Assembly (NCBI GenBank): GCA_037349315.1
Contig: JBAIAC010000048.1
Location: forward strand, 38,504,501-38,568,500
Direction: 5' to 3'
Source: Chelydra serpentina
Lineage: Eukaryota; Chordata; Testudines; Chelydridae
Length of the DNA: 64,000 nucleotides
The notes below the pieces were generated by a model. That model had not been told where the DNA came from and ran no database searches. It saw nothing but the letters and a program-made list of their open reading frames with translations. The translations under genes and the position numbers were made by a program. Positions 22,896 through 33,884 of this stretch are shown here, piece after piece (position 1 is the stretch's first letter; each line of letters opens with the position of its first letter).

Positions 22896-23500
22896 CACCT
22901 AGGGAAGGGAGGTGTCAGTTGACTGGGATGAGGGTAGTCTAGCCTCATGGCCAGAGTGGGCAACTAGGGTGACCAGCAAGTGTGAAAAATTGGGACAGGG
23001 GGTGGGGGGTGGTGGTAATAGGAGCCTATTACCAAAAATCAGGACTGTCGCTCTAAAATTGGGACATCTGGTCACCCTATGGGCAACAGGCCTAGTGGCT
23101 GGGGTTAGAGCCATAGTCAGTTGTCTGGAGCCAAAGCCACGGGTCAAACCGGAAGGCAGAAACTGGGTACCACAGCCAAGGGTTGAGCTGGAGTCTGTAG
23201 TCAGGAGCCAAGGGTCAAAACCAGAGGCCAGGAATTGGAGTGAGCAGGGTAGCAGACAAAGAGGGGTTCAAGGCAGGGACAGAACAGAGGCAAGGCTGGG
23301 TGCAAGGCAGGAACAAGGTAGCAGGCACAATGGTGAGCATGAGTGTTGAGAAGCCAGTGAGCTTCTGCTGACTTAAGAACTGGCTGGCTGGCCTCTGCAG
23401 CCAGTCAGGTGGCATGGCTAAACAGGCAGCTGCTGCAGGCCAGTTACACTGATGAGGCTGCCCTACCTCTGCTGCAGGCTCTTATTCCTGACCAGAGGTA
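22896..23500. mobile_element. purine-rich repeat interrupted by a MITE
   Basis: The stretch around the MITE at 22965 is rich in GAGCCA, GGCAGG and CAAGGC phrases and looks like one degenerate repeat unit, perhaps an LTR. The MITE duplication TGGGCAAC lies inside it. No TG...CA ends or outer duplication could be fixed, so the class is open. Confidence 0.35.
22965..23079 (-). mobile_element. palindromic MITE copy 1 (TAGGGTGACCAG ends)
   Basis: The ends are TAGGGTGACCAG and TAGGGTGACCAGATGTCC (inward from the right). TGGGCAAC flanks it on both sides (22957-22964 and 23080-23087), a perfect 8-bp duplication. The body has a G-rich tract and GGAGCCTATTACC as in the two copies near 27 kb. Non-coding and non-autonomous; hAT class by duplication length. 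Confidence 0.9.
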
Positions 23501-24046
23501 ACTAAAGAGAATAGTCTGCTTTGGATCACAAAAAGGCACCATGTGACAAAATATATTTAAAATAGCTAATCCAAAGTCTGGCTATTTGTTAACCATGTGC
23601 TGGGGTGTGCGGATCTGAAACAGAATGACATATCTAGATCTGCAGCCAGATCTACCTGGCAGGTAGAAGAGGACAGGGAATCACTTCTGGAAGTGCTGCA
23701 CATGGATTTGCTAACTATTCAGAGATCCCAACATGAGTCTCCATGAACCTGTGTTGGTGGTGCAGTGCAGCAGCATGACAGGACCTTTGCTCTGCTCTCA
23801 GCCCTACTCTGTTGGCTGGGTGGCCCTGTGGAAGGAGGGAGGATGCAAGGAGCCTTAGGCCTATCTCTTGCAGCCTTGTACAGTAGCATGCTGTAAGTCT
23901 TCTAAAGAGCACAAAGATTGTGTGAGTCTAGCCCTGCCACTAGGTAAACCAAAGGGGGCAGGGCAGCGTGAGGACAGGCTCACAACTCCACTTCTGTTGT
24001 GTACTGACTGGCAGAGCTGAGTGGGTACAGGGGAGAATTCACTCCC
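23501..24046. other. no gene seen
   Basis: Mixed-composition sequence without a protein-like frame or an identifiable element. Confidence 0.4.
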
Positions 24047-24049
24047 TTA

Positions 24050-24345
24050 GCCCAGGGCTACACTAGGGGAGGGGGGTCGATCTACGATACGCAGATTCAG
24101 CTACGTGAATAACGTAGCTGAAATCGGCGTATCGTAATCGGCTTACCTGACCATGAAGACGGCGGCGCGTCGATCACTGCAGCTCCCCCGTCGACTCCGC
24201 TTGCGCCGGTCGATGACGTGGTTTTACGGCGCCGACGGGGAGCGCGATCGGGGATCGATTAGGCGCGTCTTAACGAGACGCGAAAAATCGATCCCCGATA
24301 GATCGATTGCTACCCGCCGATCCGGCGGGTAGTGAAGACAAGCCC
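24050..24345. mobile_element. PIF/Harbinger-like foldback MITE, 296 bp
   Basis: TTA lies on both sides (24047-24049 and 24346-24348). The right end read inward, GGGCTTGTCTTCACTA, matches the slightly damaged left end GCCCAGGGCTACACTA. Inside are several hairpins rich in CpG: TTCAGCTACG against CGTAGCTGAA, CCCCGTCGAC against GCCGACGGGG, GGCGCGTCT against AGACGCG, and GGGATCGAT against ATCGATCCC. The internal plan equals that of the element at 10016. Confidence 0.8.
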
Positions 24346-24348
24346 TTA

Positions 24349-26899
24349 GAGTCCACAGATGGATTCTGTCTTCCTCAACCAGAATGCCTCTGGGCCCTCC
24401 TGCTACCATGTGTGTTCCTCCAGACCCACACCGCCGGCATGAGCTGAGGCTTTATAAGTATTGCCCTAGACTCACATTCTGCTAAGCACTGTTCTATTAC
24501 TGTATGTCCTCATCTGTAAATAAGCAGTTTGTCCAGAACAAATAAACCGAGGACTATTGTTCAAGTGCGAAAGGTGAACCAGAAAATAGAACAGAATCTT
24601 CTATTCATCATATTAAATAAACACAGAACGTGCCGATCAAGGCAAAACCAGGCTCACGGTTTCTAATGGTGACTTTGTAGAGGGGCAGTGAGTAGCCCAG
24701 GGAGCTGTCTGATCAGGCCTCTGGCCAAAGTGGAGAAACTGCATTTGGGCTGGGGAAGCTTCAGGGATTTTGTGGAGAGAATGGAAGCAATTGTGGGAAG
24801 AGGGAAGCTGTCAGGGATTGTTTGTGGGGACAGAATAGGGTTGTGCCGCATGAATGCTGAAACTCTGGGGGGGAAAATGAACAACTCTTCATTATTTTGT
24901 GTTTGATTTTTGTCCTCTTAGGGCCGTGTGTAATTTTCTGCTATGAAGATATTTGTTTTATAGCATCAGTTTCCTTTCATTTTTTAGAATATACTTAATA
25001 ATAACAATATAGCTTTTATAAATACTTTTCCAGCTGTAGATCTCCAAGCACTTTACAAAGCTAGGGGAGCAGTGGGAAAACTGAAAAAACACTTAGTTTT
25101 ATCCTTGGCTCTGGCTACATCTATTTCTTTCCTTTGTTTTCAGGAAGAAATATTTTAAAGTCCACTTCTTTGATGCCACTGTAGTATTAAACCATTTCCA
25201 AGCAATTTCAGTAGATTGGGTTCTACAGTTTATCCCTCTTGCCCTGCTCCGGCAAATCCTTTTAATGTGGAACTTAAAGAAAAAATTGTTGCAATACACT
25301 TGAAGTGAAAGACAAGATGAGTACCTACCGCCACAGTCTTAAAATGACCACTTGATGAGGTGGAGACACTGATGAAGGACAGCATTCACTACTAAAGAAA
25401 GAGGAGGTAGCCAGCTATTACTCTGATATCATTGTTTTTGTGTTATCATAGTCTGTGAGCTCTGATAAGAGCCAGCGTGGCTGCCTGAGCCATACCTTAG
25501 TGCTTGGTGTATTGATTGCTGGACCTCAAACCAGCCTTCCTATGAAATGGCCATTCATCACTTCAGAGCAAACTAACATATCCCTAGATGCTGCTCTATG
25601 ACTGGTGTTTGGTAAGGGTCTTTTTATAAAGAAACAATGTGCAAGATGAAACTAAAAATAAGAGCTGTGATTTATTTATTGGCTTTTCTTTGTGTGTGAA
25701 AGAGTCAGTACAATATATCTAGAGGTCATCTGGTTCACTACATACTCAGTGTCTATTGTGCTTCACAGAGTACACTGAAACAAGCCCCCCTGCAAAGCCA
25801 TTCAGTTGGTTTATTCCTACATACACAAGCAGAAAGTTGCCATTGTTACATTTTTGTAAATTAGTGTGATAAGTGTTGCAAGATGCCTAAAGTTAGCTTC
25901 TTAACAACGTGGCCTGATTTTAAAAAGTGCTGAACCTCCAGCAGCTCCTGCTGAGTTCAGTGGGAGCTTTTGGGTGAGCAGCGCTTTTGGGTGAGCAGCC
26001 GCTTAGGTGCTAAAATATGGATTTAAGGCTAGCTTTCTTTAAGCCTCTTTTTATTTCTGGCCACAATTTTTAAGTTGTTTGGTATTTCCCTATACATATT
26101 TCTCACACCTCTATCTCAAACACACCTAGCATTGCTGGTTTATCATCACTATGCAGCGCTTACAAGCATGAGGTTCCACACCGTCACGGGACGTGCACCT
26201 GTTATCAGTATCACACACATCCAACCATCCATGCAAAGAAACAATTGTATATGAAAGCTCCGGAAATCATTGGGGATTTTGTTTAAAATGAATTGGATTT
26301 TTCAAGGAGTAAGATAGCACTGTCCCTATAAAGTTATGAGAATCTCACCTTTTGTCACTGATGGAATTAATTATTCCAGCAAGAAAAGGAGGGCGAGACA
26401 GGGATGGTCTCTTACTACATTTAGTATGGGTTTGTACAGCCCCCAGCATTGCAGGACCTCGAGCCAGCCTGGGACCTCTAGGCACTACTGCAATACAGAT
26501 AAATAACAACAGAAAAAAGTACATCACTGATTTTAAATAGTCTTGTACACATTCTTTTTTAAAAATCATTTTCATGATTTTTTGAATAAATACAGAAATC
26601 AGTTTATTTAAAAATATCATCACCTTCTTTAGAGAAGAATCTTACTGTCAGAATGATCAAACAGGCATCCTCTCACCTCTGTAGGCAAGGGCTGCTCCAC
26701 ATAGTGCTGGAGCGTGATGAATTACAGCTTATTGTAAAAAAGATTGATTGAATTCAACTTGGTTGTGTCCCTATATCAAAAGGCAGTAGATAGGTTATCT
26801 TTGTTCAGAGCGTCAAATACATGGTCTCTGAAAGAATCTGCCTTAACGTAGTGCGGGTTTGAATCATACAAGTCTAAATTATGGCTTTGCCACAAGCCC
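24349..26899. other. no gene seen, traces of old repeats
   Basis: No convincing frame. CTCCAAGCACTTTACAAAG at 25045 and the stretch 26400-26515 look like ancient amniote repeats. Confidence 0.45.
26400..26515 (+). repeat. probable ancient amniote SINE-like tail
   Basis: TTTGTACAGCCCCCAGCATT, then GGGACCTCTAGGCACTACTG and CAATACAGATAAATAA, resembles from memory a widespread vertebrate repeat tail. No ends were found; family name unknown. Confidence 0.35.
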
Positions 26900-26907
26900 T
26901 TAGTAAG

Positions 26908-27031
26908 TAGGGTGATCAGATGTCCCGATTTTATAGGGACAGTCCCGATTTTTGGGTCTTTTTCTTGTATAGGCTCCTATTACCCCCCCACCCCCATCCC
27001 GATTTTTCACATTTGCTGTCTGGTCACCCTA
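26908..27031 (+). mobile_element. palindromic MITE copy 2, opposite orientation
   Basis: The ends are TAGGGTGATCAG and TAGGGTGACCAGACAGC (inward from the right). TTAGTAAG flanks it perfectly on both sides (26900-26907 and 27032-27039). The body is the reverse of copies 1 and 3: it begins with the GATGTCCCGATTTTATAGGG half and ends with the CACATTTGCTGTC half. Confidence 0.92.
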
Positions 27032-27126
27032 TTAGTAAGGGACAGTGTGTAGCTGTGCTGCTCTAGAAACTGACCAAGAATCAGCTTGTCCCCCAGAGAA
27101 TCACAATACAGTTCCTGACACTTGCT

Positions 27127-27249
27127 TAGGGTGACCAGACAGCAAATGTAAAAAATCAGGACGGGGGTGGGGGGTAATAGGAGCCTATATAAGAAAAAGG
27201 CCCCAAAATCAGGACTGTCCCTATAAAATCAGGACATCTGGTCACCCTA
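27127..27249 (-). mobile_element. palindromic MITE copy 3
   Basis: TAGGGTGACCAGACAGC on the left and TAGGGTGACCAGATGTCC inward from the right. CACTTGCT flanks both sides (27119-27126 and 27250-27257), a perfect 8-bp duplication. Copies 2 and 3 lie head to head 95 bp apart, so the pair can fold into one long hairpin of about 120-bp arms. Confidence 0.92.
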
Positions 27250-27315
27250 CACTTGCTCTAGGGTGAGAAGTGATCTGCATCAGCTCTATACCGTACACAG
27301 TCTACTTTCCCCTCC

Positions 27316-27639
27316 ATGCTGACTCACATTTCTCCCCCCAGTGCAACTATGTCCACCCTACTTCCTTCCCGTACCCACCCACGCATGTCTGGGAGGCTGC
27401 CAGACGGTGACCCAGACCATTTTGACTCAGATCCTCAGTACTCTGACCTGGAGGAGTCTGACCAGACCATGGGGATCACGGTTCGTTCAGACTCTCCTCC
27501 TAATTTGATTGGAGAAGGGCAGACAGAATGGGACCAGATTGTTGAGGTGCCCAGAGATAGTTCACCAGCTCCTTGGCACTCAACAAGACAGCAAAGGGCT
27601 CCTGTCCGGCTCGATTTGGAACAGTGGGCTGCCTGATGA
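27316..27639 (+). pseudogene. C-terminal tail of an LTR-retroelement polyprotein (tentative)
   Basis: A 106-codon frame is acidic and Ser/Pro-rich in the middle (DHFDSDPQYSDLEESDQ) and ends with the basic phrase STRQQRAPVRLDLEQWAA. A basic RRS/STRxxRxPxRL motif just before the stop is common at the end of LTR-retrotransposon polyproteins. It is followed 165 bp later by a purine-rich tract and an LTR-like start, the expected order. Upstream coding sequence is lost. I cannot tell Ty3-type from retroviral type, and the frame could be accidental. Confidence 0.4.
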
Positions 27640-28065
27640 AAGAGGAGTGGAGACCAGGGATTTGGCCAGTACTGCTGTGGGATGACATGCAGCAAGAAGC
27701 TCTTGGAAACACTGAAAAAAAGAAGTGGCATGCGATATTCAACCTGAGAGGTTTTTGACTAAGGAAAGGGACAAGGTCGCCCTTTCAATAAGTGGGGGAA
27801 GGGTGTAGCCCAAGGTTCAGTGTGATTCAACAGCAGCCCTGGGAACAACAAGTTGTGGACTACAAACTGCGGCATGTTGGGAGAACTTCCTGCTTCCTGC
27901 CAGGATGTACCCTCTGTCCCCCCCACAAGCAGGAGGTCTCAGCACTGACTGAGCTGGGAGCACATGGCAGGCAAGCAGAGAGGAGGCTGCTGGACTGTAA
28001 TCCTGTTCCATGTTCTTTACAGAATAAAGCCTTGCTCCCAGTGGTTTGTCTGAGTGGGTCTGGTC

Positions 28066-28481
28066 CACAGCCGCCAACTTCCTGTGACGTCGGCGGGTGC
28101 TGACGCCCGGCGTCCCGCCCCCGACGCCGGGTGACGTTGCGGGCCCTGCCCCCGCCGCCAGGCCCCGCCCCCGATGCCGGGTGACGTTGCGGGCCCTGCC
28201 CCCGCCGCCAGGCCCCGCCCCCGCCGCCGGGTGACGTTGCGGGCCCCGCCCCCGCCGCCAGGCCCTGCCCCCGACGCCGGGTGACGTTGCGGGGCCCCAC
28301 CCCTGACGCCGACGCAACGTTGCCCAGCATCAGGGGCGGGGCCCCGCAACATCTCCCGGTGCTCCGGTGAGTTTGCTGCGGGTCCGGGGCGGGCGGGGAG
28401 TTGCCAGTGGGTGCAGAGCACCCACCAATTTTTCCCCATGGGTGCTCCAGCCCCGGAGCACCCACGAAGTCGGCGCCTATG
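28066..28481. mobile_element. GC-rich hAT-type MITE, 416 bp
   Basis: GTCTGGTC flanks it perfectly on both sides (28058-28065 and 28482-28489). The ends are CACAGCCGCCAACTTCCTG and, inward from the right, CATAGGCGCCGACTTCGTG, 15 of 19 alike. The inside is GC-rich with a 50-bp tandem array and a strong hairpin, so the long minus-strand frames across it are composition artefacts. Confidence 0.9.
28111..28292. repeat. 50-bp tandem repeat inside the MITE
   Basis: The anchor GCCGGGTGACGTTGCGGG recurs at 28126, 28176, 28226 and 28276, an exact 50-bp spacing. Units differ by a few bases. They are followed by a hairpin whose arms are at 28289-28310 (GGGGCCCCACCCCTGACGC) and 28327-28350 (GCATCAGGGGCGGGGCCCC). 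Confidence 0.9.
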
Positions 28482-28619
28482 GTCTGGTCTGAGGTGAACA
28501 CACACTGACACAGCCCAGAGCGCACAGAGGAGACTCAGGCCCAGGTTCCGAAAGTTCTGTAAATAGTTGCAAGGCAGCTTTGCCTCTCTTGAACAACCTA
28601 ATACTGGGCCAGTGAACAG

Positions 28620-28637
28620 GAGTGTGTGTGTGTGTGT
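28620..28637. repeat. short GT microsatellite
   Basis: About nine GT units in a row following AGGA. No function suggested. Confidence 0.9.
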
Positions 28638-29701
28638 TACATATTTTTTTTCTCCATTTGCTGCAGCTAAGCAAAGGCACGTCTCAGTGGTGCATGGACT
28701 ACTGCAGATGATTAGCTAAATAAAATCTGAACAAAAAATAAACACCATTAAACAGGAAACACTCCTTGTAAAAAAATCTGAGGATAAAGTTAAAATACAA
28801 CTAAACATATATGGCCCAATTAAAAGAAAATGTTAGATTATGAGCAGCAGCCACCAGACACATAATCTTAAATCAAATAGAGAGAGTGCTGATTTGCCTC
28901 TTTCTGGAGTTTATTACTTGTTAGTAAAATTCATTCTTTGCTTAGACTTGGCATTTATATTTCAGTTTTTGGAAGTATATTTCCTCTCCTAAAAGTCTAA
29001 AAACTATCTGATTCGCTATTTGCTATAACTAATATTTTATCTGATGATGAGAAAAGAAAAAGCTGTGCATATTTATCTGGTTTCATATAAACCCCAGTTT
29101 TGACAATGCAGCATCACTGCATAAATGTGTTCAGAAGGTAGGGGTAAATAATAGCATTTTAACTGTTGTTCCCTCATGCTGTACATTCTTACTCTCAATT
29201 TTCTTGTATCACATTTTACCTTTACAGGTGAATGAGTTAAAAAACAAGATAAGTTTGAGTCTCTTGTTCTTTCCCTTTTTGGTCACCAAGATTAGCTGTT
29301 GGTCATCACTTTTCAGGAGTTATATTTTCACATTTATCAGCAGAGCTGTCTCTTCCCCACCTCACCTCTCTGCTCCCTTGGTGCTAAAAGTCAAGAATGT
29401 AATGAGGTTCATGTATGGGGCCAGGCATTACTCCAGTGATCCACTAACTGCTGAATGGCCCCTTGGGGCCATGGCCAGACAGGTGCAATGCAGAGCCATA
29501 GAATTTCTATGCAATTTCCATGGATAACCTTAGAACAGCTTGGCCCCAAGCAACATAAGCAAGACAATGTAGACCTCCACACAGTTGCTATCAATCATTG
29601 TTTCTGTCACTATGGCCCAGATCCTCAAAGGTATTTGGGTGCCTAACTACCTTGGAGGGTCTGGGCTTATGTGTCTCCTTCATATGCATTTTAACACAGT
29701 C
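28638..29701. other. no gene seen
   Basis: AT-rich, without a plausible frame. A short palindrome (GGCCCCTTGGGGCC, 29457-29470) is present but isolated. Confidence 0.45.
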
Positions 29702-29704
29702 TGA

Positions 29705-29956
29705 GGGCTTGTCTACACTGGCAATGTTAAAGCGCTGCCACGGCAGTGCTTTAAGGTGGCTGTGTAGTCGCGGCACAGTGCTGGGAGAGAGCTCTCCCAA
29801 TGCTCTAAAAAACCCACCTCCACGAGGGGCGTTGCTCCCAGCACTGGTGCACTGTCTACACTGGCGCTTTACAGCACTGAAACTTGCTGCACTCAAGCGG
29901 GTGCTTTTTCACCCCTAAGCAAGCAAGCACTGTAAAGTGCCAGTGTAGACCAGCCC
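29705..29956. mobile_element. PIF/Harbinger-like MITE, 252 bp
   Basis: The left end GGGCTTGTCTACACTGGCA matches GGGCTGGTCTACACTGGCA inward from the right, 18 of 19. The flanks are TGA and CAA, each one change from the TAA expected. TTAAAGCGCTGCC and a matching GTAAAGTGCC block face each other inside. Termini equal those of the 10016 element but the interior differs. Confidence 0.78.
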
Positions 29957-30074
29957 CAAGTGCATCTGCTTGTAGTGTTGAGGTTGCATCCAATAGTAAA
30001 GGCAAAATTCTCCTAGCAGGTATTTATTATATGTGATGGTGCACTGGAAACACCTAAAATAGCAAGCAGACCTC

Positions 30075-30365
30075 AGCTTTGGCTATGATTCCCCTGCTTG
30101 CATACACATACTCATGCTAGCTCTCATCAAGTTAGCATGAGTATAAATAGCAGTGTATTTGTTATTTACAAATAACAGAATAGGATGTATAGAATAGGAT
30201 GGCTATTGGCAGAGGAGACACAACTGAGCTGTGCTGAGTACAGATGTGCTTGAAACTGCCTCTACCAATGCTACTGTGGCTACATGGCTAATTATACTCA
30301 CACTACTAGCTTGATGAGAACTAGCAAGCATATGTGTACATAAGGAGGGGAATCACACCCTTAGT
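30075..30365. mobile_element. long inverted-repeat element, about 290 bp
   Basis: The left arm (30087-30154) has GATTCCCCTGCTTGCATAC and CTAGCTCTCATCAAGTTAGC. The right arm (30285-30354) has GCTTGATGAGAACTAGCAAG and AAGGAGGGGAATC. The arms pair over roughly 67 bp with moderate divergence. The outer limits fade and no duplication was found, so the class is uncertain, though the form is that of a MITE. Confidence 0.65.
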
Positions 30366-31703
30366 TCATAGTATATACATAGCCTTTGATATTTTCATCT
30401 GCCTATATGCACAACATTCCCACTGAAGACTGCAGATGGGGAGCATGAAATCTGAATTTAGGGTGCTGAGTAGACCTGAGAGCAGAATTTTGCCTTCTGG
30501 GATCAATCTTCCTGCTAGTTGCTAAGTTTTCTCAATTTGCTGCCTTTAATAGGAGTTGAAGGTGTTGATCACCTTGCAGGCTTGAACCTTCTGCTTGTAA
30601 TGTTGTGTTAAGCCCATTAAAGCTTCTTTTCTCAATGCTTGGCTATATGCTTTAATGGGATCACTTGAGCTATCTAATCAGATAATCTGCATTGTTTATC
30701 TTGCAACCACTTTGTTTTAAGTAATTTTGTATTTACAGAGCAGGACATTCTTAAGAGCAGATAAACATCTAATATCTAGTTAACATCCCCATCACTTGTT
30801 TGCAGGCTAGTGTGCAAGGTGAACACTTTTAAAGACCTCTAATCTTGTAAGCACCCTGCCACTAAAACCAATATTCTAGGGGCCAGATAATCAACTGGTG
30901 TAAATTTAATGAAGACAATGGAGCTATGTTGATTTACATTAGCTGAAGATCTCACCCTAGTTATTGATTTAGTCCTCTTGTTTCTGGTCCTGAATGGCTT
31001 TTGCCATCTATAAGATTTCTCCCCTCCTGATGTGAAAATAAAAATATCCCCTTAATATTAAATTCTTCAACACTTTCCCTCCCCCCCCTTCAGAATAGTA
31101 AAATCCGTTAGGAGGGTTTATGGAAGTACACTCATTTATGTAAAATCGCTGCCTTCTTCACTATTATCTCATTTTTCATTGCATCCAAATTAAATATTTT
31201 ATTCATTGGCCACACTTGTGCCTGCCATGCATTATTCCATTGTGATATAGTGAGACAGATGTACTGCTTTGTATTCAACTATATATACATAACCTCTTTA
31301 TCAATGCTGGTTCATTTTTATTTTTCTTTGCCAAGAGAGAGAGGCAGGAAATCAAATAAACCTGTATAATGCTGTTTTAAAATTAAGTTAATTAAACTCA
31401 GATTTGAAGCGTGGAAGCTAAATAGCAGAAGACAAGCTGGACCAAGTCCAGGACATTCTTGGCAAAGTTCTATACTATTATCAGTTGTGGATTTTTAAAA
31501 CTTTGTTTCCTGTAGCATTTGATGGGTAAATATTCCTTACATTAAAAATAGTCAACTTGAAGAAGAATCTGCAAATGTATCATTGCATTGGAAAATTATC
31601 ATTATAAAACGTTCTCCCTTTTAGTTGTGATGCTTTTGGTTTAATCTTTGCAGAGATCGGTGGCTTTCTGTATGGGGTGAATTTCACTTGATGGAATAAG
31701 ATT
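30366..31703. other. AT-rich DNA, no gene seen
   Basis: No protein-like frame or clear element. Old-repeat phrases (GGGGCCAGATAATCAACTGG at 30879) occur. Confidence 0.45.
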
Positions 31704-31708
31704 CTCCT

Positions 31709-32820
31709 TGTGACGTTGCACTCCATAATGTTTTATGGGAATATGCTTGTGAGTGTAAATATGATGTAACTGGAATATGCTTTATGCAAAAGGTCTCTTG
31801 TAAAGTATCATTACAAAGCTTATAATCTACTGAGTGTGTTCATCCTATTTGTATGTATGTATCATACTTGTATCTGAAGCTAGAAATATAAAGTATAACT
31901 CTGAGGTCCTATTTTAATTATGCAAAGTGTGGGCCATTGATGGTGGTTAACAATCTCGATGGCTCCCATTGACTAGGAAAATTGGTTGTAAATGGCTCTG
32001 TTTACTTGTAAGCCTTCTTGTGTTCCTGTAAGCCAGCCCAGGAAAAATGGTGGAATCCCTCTTCAATCTGGTGCTTTTCCATTTAGAAGGAGGGGTGGGG
32101 ATCCAGAGAGACAAAAGATTCCCACCTTGTGCCAAAGCTATAAAAGAGTGTGGAATAGAACAAAGGAGGCTGCCAGTCATGAGAACACCCCTAGTTTCCA
32201 CCTAAGATGTCTGCTAACAAGGACTGTACCAGGGGAAAGGATTGGGCCTAGACTAGGAAAGAGTCTAGTCTGTGAAATAAGCTTATTGGAACATCTCTGA
32301 GGGTGAGATATTATCTGTAATCAGTTTCTTAATGTATTAGGCTTAGACTTGCGTGTTTTTGCTTTATTTTGCTTGGTAACTTACTTTGTTCTGTCTGTTA
32401 TTACTTGAAACCACTTAAATTCTACTTTTTATACTTAATAAAATCACTTGTGAGTGATCAATACCTGGGGGAGCAAACAGGTGTGCATATCTCTCTATCA
32501 GTGTTATAGAGGGCGAACAATTTATGAGTTTACCCTGTATAAGCTTTATACAGAGTAAAACAGATTTATTTGGGGTTTGGATCCCATTGGGAGCTGGACG
32601 TCTGGGTGCTGGAAGCAGGTAACCTGCTAAGCTGTTTTCAGTTAAGCCTGCAGGCTTTGGGGTCATGACGAGACCCGGGTCTGTGTTGCTGAGGACTAGC
32701 ATGTCTGGCTCAACAAGGCAGGGTTCTGGAGTCCCAAGCAGGCCAGGAAAACAACTCAGAGGTAATTCCAGCATGTCAGGTGACAGTCCCAAAGGGGTCT
32801 CTGTGATTGAACCCATCATG
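31709..32820 (+). mobile_element. solo LTR, 1112 bp
   Basis: It starts TGTGACGTTGCAC and ends GAACCCATCATG, where the expected CA has decayed. CTCCT on both sides (31704-31708 and 32821-32825) is a perfect 5-bp target duplication, as made by several LTR-element integrases. AATAAA lies at 32438-32443. No internal region remains. Confidence 0.82.
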
Positions 32821-32878
32821 CTCCTTACTTATATTACTGTATTAATAACCTAATGTAAATGGTTTTCATCACCCTACA

Positions 32879-33486
32879 TGATGAGGTGTACAAACCCCAC
32901 ACTGAATAACAAGGGGTTAAGAGATTATTTTGGGCTCAGCCAGCCTCGCCCCGCCACACCTGAAGCAAATGATCCATCTGCTGGAGGAATTAAAAGACAG
33001 GGAATTAGTTCATTTGGGTGGCAGAGCTGGAGGTGAGGAGATCTTCAGCCCACAGCTCCAGCAGCACAGAGCAGAGGGAAGCCTAAAGGCTCTGACACAG
33101 CTGCTCAAAGGGGCTCTCCCTGAGGGAAGGGAGGACCCACTCCAGAGCCAATCAAAGAGGGAAGTATCTCCTCTTCCCAGCCTGTGGACCCTGGTCATTG
33201 ATAACCCCCTCTTACTTATATTGGTTTGGACTTTCCCAACAGGAGAAACCTTGGACTAAACTGATCCTGGGGGGAGGGCGGGATGAGAGGAAGAGGCCCA
33301 GGGAGAACAGCCTTAAGCAGCCTTGGTTGCCAGACCACTGGTAGTCCAAAGGGCCCTGGGTTGGAGCCCAGTGGAGTAGGAGGGCCCAGGCTCCCCTCCT
33401 CACAACCCCCTTGGTAGTCAGGGGTTGTGGCTGTGACCACTAGGTCACGCTCCCCAACCAGACCTCGAGTGAGGATCATTACACTC
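32879..33486. mobile_element. second LTR-like repeat, boundaries uncertain
   Basis: A GC-richer block running from about TGATGAGGTGTACAAACC to GAGGATCATTACA stands out from the AT-rich surroundings and has a TG...CA form. No clean duplication was found (CTACA against CTCTA). Composition and the neighbouring LTR suggest an LTR. Confidence 0.38.
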
Positions 33487-33689
33487 TAATTCAACAAGAT
33501 ATTTAAGCATGACTCCTTCCATGCTTAAAGTCAGGTGCATGCTTAAGTATGTTGGTGAATAAACAATAAATAAAGGCTTTCTTGTTTCTATTGCTCTCTG
33601 AGAGTTTAACTCAAAATTAAACATCAAATATCTCAGGGTGTCCCCCATGCATTCGGGATGAACTTAATAAGGGGAGGGCAGTCCTCAGA

Positions 33690-33880
33690 TGTAGAGATGG
33701 TTGAAACAAATTTGGATATTTTGAAATTTTTCATTCTGAATCAAAATGGTTTTTTGAAATGGAAAAATATTAATCTCAAAATATTTTGTAGTGGGAAATT
33801 GTCAAAATTGACACAATTTCACAAAAAAAGTGGTTTTGTCAAGATGTCCTTTTCTAACAGAAAACCGTTTTGACAAGCTA
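33690..33880. repeat. AT-rich terminal-repeat family, member 1 (partial)
   Basis: It starts GTAGAGATGGTTGAAACAAA, continues with TTTTGAAAT-type phrases and ends GTTTTGACAAGCTAGCC. It resembles the members at 51212, 53636 and 62402. Confidence 0.45.
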
Positions 33881-33884
33881 GCCC

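Larger units (their letters stand above)
27804..28510 (+). mobile_element. 3' LTR of that element, with a MITE inside
   Basis: AAGTGGGGGAAGGG (27790-27803) has the form of a polypurine tract and is followed at once by TGTAGCCC, a typical LTR start. A polyadenylation signal AATAAA lies at 28023-28028. The end is placed near GAACACACACTGACA (28496-28510), less certain. A MITE at 28066-28481 splits it; without the MITE the LTR would be about 283 bp. Confidence 0.55.

Noticed and set aside
28023..28028. AATAAA as the end of a host gene
   Set aside because: It sits within an LTR just after a polypurine-like tract, where an element's own signal is expected.
27817..28525. minus-strand frames of 160-220 codons rich in Gly, Ala and Arg
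   Set aside because: They run through the GC-rich tandem core of a MITE and are open because of composition and the 50-bp repeat.
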